Origin: Candidatus Shapirobacteria bacterium
GTDB lineage: Bacteria; Patescibacteriota; Microgenomatia; UBA12405
Length of the DNA: 5,860 bases
Reading direction: 5' to 3'
NCBI GenBank assembly: GCA_028701645.1
Contig: JAQVQI010000036.1
Coordinates: forward strand, 1 to 5,860
Positions 1 to 5,860 of the stretch are shown here, piece after piece (position 1 is the stretch's first letter; each line of letters opens with the position of its first letter). Both the position numbers and the translations under genes were made by a program. Under the pieces are notes generated by a model that saw nothing but the letters and a program-made list of their open reading frames with translations, did not search any database and was not told the DNA's origin.

Positions 1-427
1 GACCACCGGGAAGAGCGTTGGCTGGAGGTAAAATGGTTAGATTAATACTTTTTGTTTCGCCTGGCTTAATTGTTAAGGAGGTTTGAGAAAGCTGAATCCA
101 AGAACTGGCCGCCCAACGATTGTTTTCATTACTAACGCCTTCTAAAAAAGTAGGAGTGCCTTTATCGTCGTTGACGACATAGTCGCGAAGGCTAACTTTA
201 ATAGTTTTAGTTTCACTCGATTCGTTTCTAACTTTAATAGCTTGAGTAGTGGTTCCGTCTGGTTTAACTTCTACCTCAAGTTTTGGGGGAATAGCAGAGA
301 GACCGGTGACAGCTTGACCAAAAACTTTTGTTTTTGGAATAACCAAGAAACAAAAAACCAAGATACAAACAATTTTCAATTTACAATTTACAATTTTCAA
401 TAAGTTTTTTGTTTTGGCAGGTTTCAC
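1..427 (-). CDS. Secreted DUF916 / WxL-interacting-protein-like protein (N-terminal part, runs off left edge)
   Basis: The minus-strand frame is open from an in-frame TAA upstream of 427 to the window edge, giving 142 codons with no stop. The GTG at 427-425 is the most upstream usable start. TTG codons at 400-398 and 379-377 are alternatives. There is no ATG in frame and no Shine-Dalgarno. The product starts with a lysine-rich stretch, then a hydrophobic core (IVCILVFCFLVI, residues 19-30) and a likely signal peptidase site after GQA (37-39). The mature part looks like an Ig-like beta-sandwich. A strand pattern at 50-67 precedes RNESSETKTIKVSLRDY (67-83), then WIQLSQTSLTIKPGETKSIN (110-129) and LPPANALPGG at the edge. 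The W-I-x-L-S, P-G-E and P-x-x-A-x-P-G-G series is what I know from DUF916, the peptidoglycan-binding domain of WxL-interacting proteins. It is the third gene of the secreted cluster, 78 bases after its neighbour. Family membership is by memory of motifs, and the C-terminal half is not visible. Confidence 0.72.
   Translation of the reverse strand, partial: MKPAKTKNLLKIVNCKLKIVCILVFCFLVIPKTKVFGQAVTGLSAIPPKLEVEVKPDGTTTQAIKVRNESSETKTIKVSLRDYVVNDDKGTPTFLEGVSNENNRWAASSWIQLSQTSLTIKPGETKSINLTILPPANALPGG
370..400. repeat. Heptanucleotide tandem repeat, CAATTTW, about 4.4 copies
   Basis: Read on the plus strand the units are CAATTTT, CAATTTA, CAATTTA, CAATTTT and a partial CAA, with exact 7-base phasing from 370. 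The tract lies inside the predicted signal-peptide region of the minus-strand secreted gene, where it encodes a near repeat (LKIVNCK then LKIVC). It either contributes to that peptide or is a 5' untranslated tract if translation begins at the TTG at 379. Confidence 0.8.
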
Positions 428-430
428 AGG

Positions 431-454
431 AATTTTTAATTTTTAATTTTTAAT
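431..454. repeat. Heptanucleotide tandem repeat, AATTTTT, three copies plus partial
   Basis: Three perfect AATTTTT units fill 431-451, followed by AAT. The tract sits in the 78-base gap between the 462-aa gene and the DUF916-like gene, just upstream of the latter's GTG. The rest of the gap, to 505, is almost pure A/T and contains a perfect 14-base palindrome TTTAAATATTTAAA at 459-472. An AT-only stem is too weak to call a terminator. I see no convincing promoter or ribosome binding site here. Confidence 0.75.
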
Positions 455-505
455 CAATTTTAAATATTTAAATTTTATAATTAATTTTAAACTTTATTTT
501 GATAA

Positions 506-1894
506 TTAGAAAGTAGCGGTGGCAATAAAGTTTATTTCATTTTGATAAGTACCAGCTGGTTGAACTGTGCTGACAGTAACTCGATAGCCAATATAGGCAG
601 AGTCAACTGATGATGGAGTATTGAGCCGGCTCATAATTGGCTGAGCGTTGGCATAACCAATTCCAAAAGGTTTGTAATTACCTGAAGTGGTAATTCCCAA
701 GACAGCTCCAGCACTGGTAGTGCCAACTTGAAGACTATAGCCAAATCCTGAAGTGGAATTGGTCGTCCAGGCGGCAGCTGAAGTAGGAGTACAAGAATTG
801 GAAGGACAGGTAGTATCAGGGATGGTGGTACTTCCACCAATCATGGTTAGTCTGTTAGACTCAAACGCTTGGACAACATAACCATTGGCGGCATTGGTAG
901 TACATTGGATAAATTGGGCTAGGTTGTTAAAAGCACTCAAATTGAGAGAACCAAAATCAACACTGGCTCCGGTAGTATTGGGAGCACCGGATCCAAGTGG
1001 ACTGTCACAAATAGTGGTGCCGACACTAGTAACTCCGCTATTGCCAACAGAAAAAGTAATAGTTGGATCTACTGTAACCGTAACTCGGACTGATTCGGTA
1101 AGAGCAATTTTGCCAGTATTAGTGGTAACTAAGGTGGTTCCATTTAATTCACGAAGATAAAAAGTATAAGTATCAGCACTAGCATTGGCTTGGCCAACTG
1201 TATGGTTTAAGGCCGGGGCGGGGTTCATTAGTTGGTGGGCGCCGCCAATAACAACAACATCGGTGGTTCCATCACCAAATGTGTGAGAAGACAGAGCGCT
1301 ACAGGTAATTAAAATGTAATTACTACCATTAAGGGTAGTGGTGCCGACACCTTCGGTTCCATTCCAGGGACAAGTGACATCGGTTGAGAGAAAGCCGGCC
1401 ATATCAAATCCGTCGGCATCGGGGATCCCGTCTGCGGGAGTAGCCCCATTTGCTTTAATTAAAACTTGCCAAACTTCATTACTATCATAACTTTGAGGGG
1501 CAAAAGAAACATAATGAGTGGCATATCGAGGGACAATGGCGGGGACACCAGTAGTGGCACCGGCTCCGATTGCGCCGCTTAAACTAATAGCATTGGTGTC
1601 AGATAAACCTTTGACGGTAAAAGTTGAAGTTGTGCCAGATCCAATAAAAATAGTATCGCCAATATCTAGGTTGAAATTATTGGCAGAAAAAGCAGTAGCT
1701 CCAGTATCAATAATTATAGTTGAATCGCCAGCGGTGTTTCCGGCAGCTAGACGGGAAAAATAAGAAAGTTGAGCTGAAGAAAGTTGATTTTTTAGATTGG
1801 TTACTGGAACTGATTGGGAAGTCGGAACATATTTAAAAAAGAAGAGGCCCAAAAAAACGAGGCATAAGATACTTTTAACCAATATTTTTTTCAT
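506..1894 (-). CDS. Secreted beta-rich surface protein, paralogue of the upstream 488-aa protein
   Basis: The frame has 462 codons, with ATG at 1894-1892 and TAA at 508-506. No Shine-Dalgarno precedes it. A signal peptide is clear: MKK start, hydrophobic core at about residues 8-20, probable cleavage near SQS (26-28). The mature chain is rich in Thr, Ser, Gly, Asn and Val, as in extracellular beta-sandwich proteins. It has no LPXTG, no second membrane segment and no lipobox. Landmarks shared with its paralogue are AQLSYFSRL (41-49), a GD-type module (about 52-110), WQVLIKA (142-148), an Asp-rich loop DGIPDADGFD (155-164), TCPW (174-177), GKIALTES (261-268), DPTITF (276-281), GYVVQAFES (338-346), KPFGIGY (408-414) and the C-terminal AGTYQNEINFIATATF. 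The six cysteines (175, 198, 296, 331, 363, 368) are all conserved in the paralogue, suggesting disulfides outside the cytoplasm. The C-terminus loosely resembles DUF4402- or WxL-type Ig-like ends but lacks their Trp. The function is unknown; a cell-surface or fibre component is a guess from context. Confidence 0.85.
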   Translation of the reverse strand: MKKILVKSILCLVFLGLFFFKYVPTSQSVPVTNLKNQLSSAQLSYFSRLAAGNTAGDSTIIIDTGATAFSANNFNLDIGDTIFIGSGTTSTFTVKGLSDTNAISLSGAIGAGATTGVPAIVPRYATHYVSFAPQSYDSNEVWQVLIKANGATPADGIPDADGFDMAGFLSTDVTCPWNGTEGVGTTTLNGSNYILITCSALSSHTFGDGTTDVVVIGGAHQLMNPAPALNHTVGQANASADTYTFYLRELNGTTLVTTNTGKIALTESVRVTVTVDPTITFSVGNSGVTSVGTTICDSPLGSGAPNTTGASVDFGSLNLSAFNNLAQFIQCTTNAANGYVVQAFESNRLTMIGGSTTIPDTTCPSNSCTPTSAAAWTTNSTSGFGYSLQVGTTSAGAVLGITTSGNYKPFGIGYANAQPIMSRLNTPSSVDSAYIGYRVTVSTVQPAGTYQNEINFIATATF

Positions 1895-1927
1895 TTGAAG
1901 TTACTAAACGACTGATTATATACTTAG

Positions 1928-1956
1928 AGAATAGTGATTTTGAGTAGGGGTGTCAA
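1928..1956 (-). promoter_or_regulatory. Candidate sigma70-type promoter for the 462-aa secreted protein gene
   Basis: On the minus strand, a perfect -35 hexamer TTGACA (1956-1951) is followed by a 17-base spacer and the -10 hexamer TATTCT (1933-1928). This is optimal spacing, and transcription would begin about 25-30 bases before the ATG at 1894. A second -10-like TATAAT lies at 1920-1915 without a good -35. The element lies entirely in the 70-base gap after the stop of the upstream paralogue, so the second gene could be expressed independently of the first. Confidence 0.55.
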
Positions 1957-1964
1957 GTGGCCAA

Positions 1965-3431
1965 TTAAAAAGTAGCGGTGGCGATGAAGTTAATTTGATT
2001 TTGGTAAGTTCCGGCCTCTTGAAAATTGGAAGCAGTAATACGATAACAAATATAAGCTTGGTCTTCGGTGGCGGGAGTTGAAGTATAACTCATGATTGGT
2101 CTGGCATTGTTATAGCCAACCCCAAAAGGTTTGGAATTAAAGTCACCCATATCCCCATAAGTAAAAGCAACTGGAGAACCTAATATGTCTTCTAGAGAAT
2201 AACCAAATTGTGAAGAACTTACATCTGTAGCCCATAGCCCGGGTGTGTCTATGGTGCAACCAGAATCACAAGTAGTATCGGGGATAAAGCTGGTACTACC
2301 TATATTAATAGTAGTTAAAGGAGCAGATTCAAAAACTTGAACCACATAACCACTGAGGGCGTTGGTAGAACAGGTAAATCTTTGAGCTAGGGTGTTAAAT
2401 TGACCCAAACTAATAGAACCAAAATTAACAGAAGTGGCAGTGGTATTGTTGGCTCCGCCAGAAAGAGTGGCTCCGCAGCGATTAAAGCCAATACTAGTAC
2501 CAATAGCATCGATATAAAAAGTAATGGTGGGGTCGATAGTGGCAGTGACCAAGACTGATTCGGTCAGAGCAATTTTTCCAATAGATGTTTCTCCATTAAT
2601 AATAGAATCATCTGATTTAGTATGACGAATAAAAAAGGAATAAGTATCAGCACTAGCATCGGCTTGGCCGGTTGTGTGATTGATAGCAGGGGAGGGATTG
2701 ATTAATTTATTAACATCACCAATAATAATTGTCCCGGTTTCACCCGTACCAAAAGGATTGGTTCCGCCAACAGGCAGAGTACAAGTAATCAAATGATAGG
2801 GACCAGTAGTGCCAACACTTATTCCGCTAGTGAGAACAACAGTGGTACCAACACTAGCAGTAGCCCCCCAAGGGCAAGTTATGTCTGACGATAGTAAACC
2901 AAGAGCATCAAACCCTCCTTGATCGGGCATACCGTCGGATGGGTTTTCGCCATTTAAATTGGTGGCTTTGAGTAGAACTTGCCATTTTCCCGAGGTTTCG
3001 TTGCTTGGTGGGGAAAAAGAAACTCGATGAACAGCACTTCTGGTGGCAACGACATAAGCACCGTCAAAGACATTGAGGTTGTCGATAGCTGTACTAAGTG
3101 AGATAGAATTTGTACCAGCAATATCACTAACAATGTATTGAGTACTACCCGACGTGGCGTTGTCAATAGCTAAAGTATCGCCAATAAAAAGGTTATAATT
3201 ATTGTTTGAAGGAGCATCTCCGGTGGCAGTTTTGACAGTAATAATAGAGTTTCCGGCCGTATTGTTGTTGTCGAGACGACCGAAATAAGAGAGTTGAGCA
3301 CTATCTAATTGATCTCTGATGTTAGCAATGGTTCCGGCTTGGGATGGACGAGTGGAAATAAAAAAAGATAAAGCAATTAGAACTAGACTAGTTGAGGCAA
3401 AAATAATTTTATTTTTTGAGATATTTATCAC
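1965..3431 (-). CDS. Secreted beta-rich surface protein, first gene of the minus-strand cluster
   Basis: The stop is TAA at 1967-1965. The frame is open back to a TTG at 3539 (524 codons), but that TTG directly follows a stop codon and lies in a repeat. I prefer GTG at 3431 (488 aa) because it gives a compact signal peptide: MINISKNK, hydrophobic core at 9-26, cleavage after SQA (30-32). It also puts a TATAAT box upstream rather than inside the gene, and it matches the paralogue's length. In 488-aa numbering, landmarks are AQLSYFGRL (45-53), WQVLLKA (150-156), DGMPD (166-170), TCPW (185-188), GKIALTES (285-292), DPTITF (300-305), GYVVQVFES (361-369), KPFGVGY (434-440) and C-terminal AGTYQNQINFIATATF. 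Cysteines at 186, 217, 319, 354, 388 and 392 match the paralogue, and Cys462 is extra. No anchor motif is present. It resembles exported Thr/Ser-rich proteins I associate with Patescibacteria; I do not recognise a named family. The product is probably extracellular, role unknown. Confidence 0.82.
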   Translation of the reverse strand: MINISKNKIIFASTSLVLIALSFFISTRPSQAGTIANIRDQLDSAQLSYFGRLDNNNTAGNSIITVKTATGDAPSNNNYNLFIGDTLAIDNATSGSTQYIVSDIAGTNSISLSTAIDNLNVFDGAYVVATRSAVHRVSFSPPSNETSGKWQVLLKATNLNGENPSDGMPDQGGFDALGLLSSDITCPWGATASVGTTVVLTSGISVGTTGPYHLITCTLPVGGTNPFGTGETGTIIIGDVNKLINPSPAINHTTGQADASADTYSFFIRHTKSDDSIINGETSIGKIALTESVLVTATIDPTITFYIDAIGTSIGFNRCGATLSGGANNTTATSVNFGSISLGQFNTLAQRFTCSTNALSGYVVQVFESAPLTTINIGSTSFIPDTTCDSGCTIDTPGLWATDVSSSQFGYSLEDILGSPVAFTYGDMGDFNSKPFGVGYNNARPIMSYTSTPATEDQAYICYRITASNFQEAGTYQNQINFIATATF

Positions 3432-3485
3432 TAATAATAGAATAAACACTGCTAGACTAAATTGCAATAATTGAGTCTTTAAAGG

Positions 3486-3512
3486 TTGAAAAAAAGGATT
3501 ACTTATTATAAA
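3486..3512 (+). promoter_or_regulatory. Weak candidate promoter for pyruvate, phosphate dikinase
   Basis: TTGAAA at 3486-3491 and TATAAA at 3507-3512 have a 15-base spacer, shorter than the usual 16-18. It is the best plus-strand pair between the divergent genes. It would leave a leader of roughly 50 bases that includes the AATTAAT repeat tract. Confidence 0.3.
3505..3510 (-). promoter_or_regulatory. Candidate -10 box (TATAAT) for the 488-aa secreted protein gene
   Basis: The plus-strand ATTATA reads TATAAT on the minus strand, a perfect -10. No clear -35 lies 16-18 bases upstream. It overlaps the plus-strand -10 candidate, so the two divergent genes may share a promoter zone. It fits a start at 3431 (leader about 65 bases) and not one at 3539. 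Confidence 0.35.
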
Positions 3513-3530
3513 GTAGAAAGCACTGGAAAT

Positions 3531-3564
3531 AATTAACAATTAATAATTAATAATTAATAATTAA
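3531..3564. repeat. Heptanucleotide tandem repeat, AATTAAT, five units
   Basis: The units are AATTAAC (3531-3537), AATTAAT three times (3538-3558) and a final partial AATTAA (3559-3564), in perfect 7-base phase. The tract ends eight bases before the ATG of the dikinase gene and occupies the place where a ribosome binding site would be expected. Its 7-base period matches the tracts at 370-400 and 431-454, though the unit sequence differs. Confidence 0.85.
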
Positions 3565-3571
3565 AAAAACT

Positions 3572-5860
3572 ATGAAAAAATACGTCTATTTTTTTGGCCA
3601 AGGTAAGGCTGAAGGTGATAAAGATATGAAATTTATCTTGGGAGGAAAAGGAGCTAATTTGGCAGAAATGACCAATTTGGGAATTCCGGTTCCAGCTGGT
3701 TTTACTATTTCAACTGAAGTTTGTCGTTATTATTATGATAACAACAAAAAATATCCAGTTGAACTAAAAAAACAAATAGACGAAAACTTGAGTAGATTGG
3801 AGAAATTGACGGGAAAATCTTTTGGTGATGCCCAAAACCCTTTATTGGTTTCAGTTAGATCTGGAGCTGCTGCTTCGATGCCAGGAATGATGGATACAAT
3901 TTTAAATTTGGGGTTAAACGAAAAAGTGGTTGAGGGAATGGTAAAAAAGACTGGAAATGCCAGGTTTGTTTGGGATTCTTACAGACGCTTTATTCAAATG
4001 TATTCAAATGTAGTTGAAAATATTGAACACGAAAAATTTGAACACGTAATCAACGAAGTCAAATCTAAAAAAGGAATTAAAGAAGACACTCAAATGACAG
4101 CTGAAGACTGGCAAGAAGTAGTGGCTGGTTATAAAAAAGTATTTAAAATTGAAAAAGAAAGAGAATTTCCAGAAAAACCAGAGGATCAACTTTATGGATC
4201 CATTGGCGCAGTTTTTGGTAGCTGGAACAATCCAAGAGCGATTTATTATCGTCAATTAAATAAAATTGATGAAACAAAAATTTTTGGAACTGCGGTCAAT
4301 GTTCAATCAATGGTGTTTGGCAACATGGGTGATGATTGTGGTACTGGAGTAGCATTTACTCGAAACCCATCAACTGGTGAGAATAAACCATATGGTGAAT
4401 ATTTGATGAATGCTCAAGGAGAAGATGTGGTGGCTGGAATTAGAACTCCAAAACATCTTGAATCTCTGAAAGAAGACAATGAAGTAGCTTATAAAGAATT
4501 ATTGGCGATTTTTGATCGACTGGAAAAACATTATAAGGATATGCAAGATGTCGAATTCACGATTGAAAATGGCAAATTGTTTATTCTTCAAACCAGAAAT
4601 GGAAAAAGAACCGCTCCAGCTATGGTAAAAGTAGCTGTAGATTTGGTTAAAGAAAAAATGATTGATGAAAAAACTGCTTTAACCCGGGTTGAAGCTGACA
4701 AATTAGACCAATTACTACACCCGACAATTGATCCAAAAGAAAAAGGTAAATTTAAGGTAATTGCCAAAGGTTTACCAGCATCTCCAGGAGCAGCTTATGG
4801 ACAAGTGGTGTTTGATGCAGAAACTGCAGTTAAATGGAAAGAAAATGGTAAAAAAATAATTTTGGTCAGACTTGAAACCTCACCTGAGGATATTGCCGGA
4901 ATGAATGCGGCTAGTGGGATTTTAACTGCCCGAGGGGGGATGACATCTCATGCGGCAGTAGTCGCTCGAGGAATGGGGCGATGTTGTGTGTCGGGTTGTG
5001 AATCAATTGCTGTTTCTGAAGCTACAAAAATGTTTAGAGTAGGAGATGTTGAGGTAAAGGAAGGAGAAACTATAACTCTTGATGGTTCGACTGGCGAAGT
5101 TTTCTTGGGTCAAGTGTCGACTATGGAGCCAACTTTAAGTGGTGATTTTGCCACTCTAATGAAATGGGCTGACAAAACCAGAAAATTGGGAGTTCGAACC
5201 AACGCTGATACTCCAAAAGATGCCAAAACTGCTCGAGAATTTGGAGCTGAAGGTATTGGACTAACTCGAACAGAACATATGTTCTTTGAGGAAGACAGAA
5301 TCTTTGCTATTAGACAAATGATTATCTCTGACACAATCGAACAAAGAGAAGCCGCTTTGGCCAAAATATTCCCAATGCAAAAAAATGATTTCAAACAATT
5401 ATTTGAAATTATGAAAGGTTTACCAGTTAAGATTCGTTTGCTTGATCCACCTTTACATGAGTTTGTGCCTCAAAAAGATGAAGATATTCAAGCCTTGGCA
5501 AAAGAAATGGGAATTTCTTTTGAAAAATTAAAAGCTAAGATAGAATCACTTCATGAAGCCAATCCAATGATGGGCCATCGGGGTTGTCGACTTGGGGTAA
5601 CGTTTCCTGAGATAAACCAAATGCAGGTAAAAGCAATTATGAGTGCAGCTTGTGAGTTGGTAAAAGAGAAAAATGCCAAAATAGTTCCTGAAATTATGAT
5701 TCCATTGGTAGGCGATGTCGAGGAATTAAAATGGCTTAAGTCAAAATTAGTTCCAGTGATTGAAGAAACCATGAAATCTTATGGGGTCAAATTAAAATAC
5801 GAAATTGGAACCATGATCGAAATTCCTCGAGCAGCAGTCACGGCCGATGAAATTGCAGCT
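3572..5860 (+). CDS. ppdK: Pyruvate, phosphate dikinase (N-terminal 763 residues, runs off right edge)
   Basis: This cytoplasmic enzyme interconverts pyruvate, ATP and phosphate with PEP, AMP and pyrophosphate. The order of conserved blocks matches the Clostridium symbiosum enzyme (about 874 aa) throughout. The N-terminal ATP-binding domain (about 1-345) has GGKG with Lys26, SVRSGA with Arg96, RFIQMYS, DMQDVEFTIE with Glu328 and LQTRNGKRTAPA with Gln340. The swivelling phosphohistidine domain (about 390-515) has GGMTSHAAVVARGMG, with catalytic His460 and Thr458 (the equivalent Thr is the regulatory site in plants). The PEP/pyruvate barrel has Arg566 (LTRTEHMFF), Arg622 (IRLLDPPLHEF), NPMMGHRGCRL and Glu750 (GTMIEIPRAA). 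The final part, roughly 110 residues with the expected Asn/Asp metal-site pair and catalytic Cys, lies outside the window. ATG at 3572 gives the family's usual N-terminus (MKKYVYFFGQGKAEG). No Shine-Dalgarno precedes it. It is divergent from the secreted cluster. In an anaerobic fermenter it would run glycolytically (PEP to pyruvate) or in reverse; the sequence does not say which. Confidence 0.97.
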   Translation, partial: MKKYVYFFGQGKAEGDKDMKFILGGKGANLAEMTNLGIPVPAGFTISTEVCRYYYDNNKKYPVELKKQIDENLSRLEKLTGKSFGDAQNPLLVSVRSGAAASMPGMMDTILNLGLNEKVVEGMVKKTGNARFVWDSYRRFIQMYSNVVENIEHEKFEHVINEVKSKKGIKEDTQMTAEDWQEVVAGYKKVFKIEKEREFPEKPEDQLYGSIGAVFGSWNNPRAIYYRQLNKIDETKIFGTAVNVQSMVFGNMGDDCGTGVAFTRNPSTGENKPYGEYLMNAQGEDVVAGIRTPKHLESLKEDNEVAYKELLAIFDRLEKHYKDMQDVEFTIENGKLFILQTRNGKRTAPAMVKVAVDLVKEKMIDEKTALTRVEADKLDQLLHPTIDPKEKGKFKVIAKGLPASPGAAYGQVVFDAETAVKWKENGKKIILVRLETSPEDIAGMNAASGILTARGGMTSHAAVVARGMGRCCVSGCESIAVSEATKMFRVGDVEVKEGETITLDGSTGEVFLGQVSTMEPTLSGDFATLMKWADKTRKLGVRTNADTPKDAKTAREFGAEGIGLTRTEHMFFEEDRIFAIRQMIISDTIEQREAALAKIFPMQKNDFKQLFEIMKGLPVKIRLLDPPLHEFVPQKDEDIQALAKEMGISFEKLKAKIESLHEANPMMGHRGCRLGVTFPEINQMQVKAIMSAACELVKEKNAKIVPEIMIPLVGDVEELKWLKSKLVPVIEETMKSYGVKLKYEIGTMIEIPRAAVTADEIAA

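Noticed and set aside
459..472. Perfect palindrome TTTAAATATTTAAA as a terminator or operator
   Set aside because: It is AT-only, with no GC stem and no distinctive T-tract context, and such palindromes are expected by chance in sequence this AT-rich.
631..1763. Open frames overlapping the 462-aa gene (631-840 minus; 885-1160 and 1518-1763 plus)
   Set aside because: They lie wholly inside the signal-peptide-bearing gene, have low-complexity products rich in Val, Leu and Pro that mirror its Thr/Gly/Asn codons, and show no recognisable motif.
2954..3166. 70-codon minus-strand frame inside the 488-aa gene
   Set aside because: It is a shifted reading of a well-supported gene whose true frame aligns with its paralogue across this stretch.
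506..3431. Calling the two secreted proteins true WxL-domain or LPXTG-anchored proteins
   Set aside because: There is no W-x-L pair near the C-terminus, no LPXTG and no C-terminal membrane segment. Only the general AGTY...beta-strand ending is similar.
3432..3539. N-terminal extension of the first secreted protein from TTG 3539 (36 extra residues)
   Set aside because: The TTG directly follows a stop codon within a repeat, the extension would add an extra hydrophobic segment before a normal signal peptide, and it overlaps the best -10 box. It cannot be fully excluded without orthologues.
3991..4010. Exact tandem duplication of the 10-mer TATTCAAATG
   Set aside because: It encodes part of the RFIQMYSNVV block that is conserved in dikinases, so the repeat arises from codon choice, not from an insertion.
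4004..5772. Antisense frames within the dikinase gene (4004-4255, 5110-5394, 5551-5772)
   Set aside because: The plus strand encodes uninterrupted, strongly conserved dikinase sequence here. The antisense products are compositional by-products rich in Phe, Ile and Ser.

Overview
The window looks like a piece of an AT-rich bacterial genome, most plausibly a Patescibacteria/CPR lineage (Microgenomates-like). This is an inference. It rests on the absence of a Shine-Dalgarno motif before all four genes, GTG (possibly TTG) starts, very AT-rich gaps filled with short heptanucleotide repeats, and a family of secreted proteins whose style I associate with that group. The genetic code appears standard: no in-frame TGA is read through, and both visible stops are TAA.

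Left part (about 1-3431, minus strand): three genes in a row for exported proteins. In transcription order they are a 488-aa secreted protein (1965-3431), a 462-aa paralogue of it (506-1894), and the first 142 codons of a protein resembling DUF916 / the WxL-interacting protein domain (1-427, running off the left edge). Each has a predicted signal peptide. The two paralogues share six cysteines and an almost identical C-terminus (15 of 16 residues). The gaps are 70 and 78 bases. The first gap holds a good promoter candidate (TTGACA, 17-base spacer, TATTCT) and the second holds AT-only repeats. The order of secreted beta-rich proteins next to a DUF916-like protein recalls the Firmicutes csc/WxL surface clusters. 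However, these proteins lack the tryptophan motif that defines WxL, so if the parallel holds they would be a distinct counterpart. A joint role at the cell surface is inference.

Middle (3432-3571): a divergent intergenic region with promoter-like -10 elements on both strands and five copies of a 7-base AATTAAT-type repeat just before the right-hand gene.

Right part (3572-5860, plus strand): the first 763 codons of pyruvate, phosphate dikinase, cut by the window edge before the last active-site residues. It is a central-carbon enzyme with no evident functional link to the surface cluster. No RNA genes, insertion sequences, CRISPR arrays or origins were seen.
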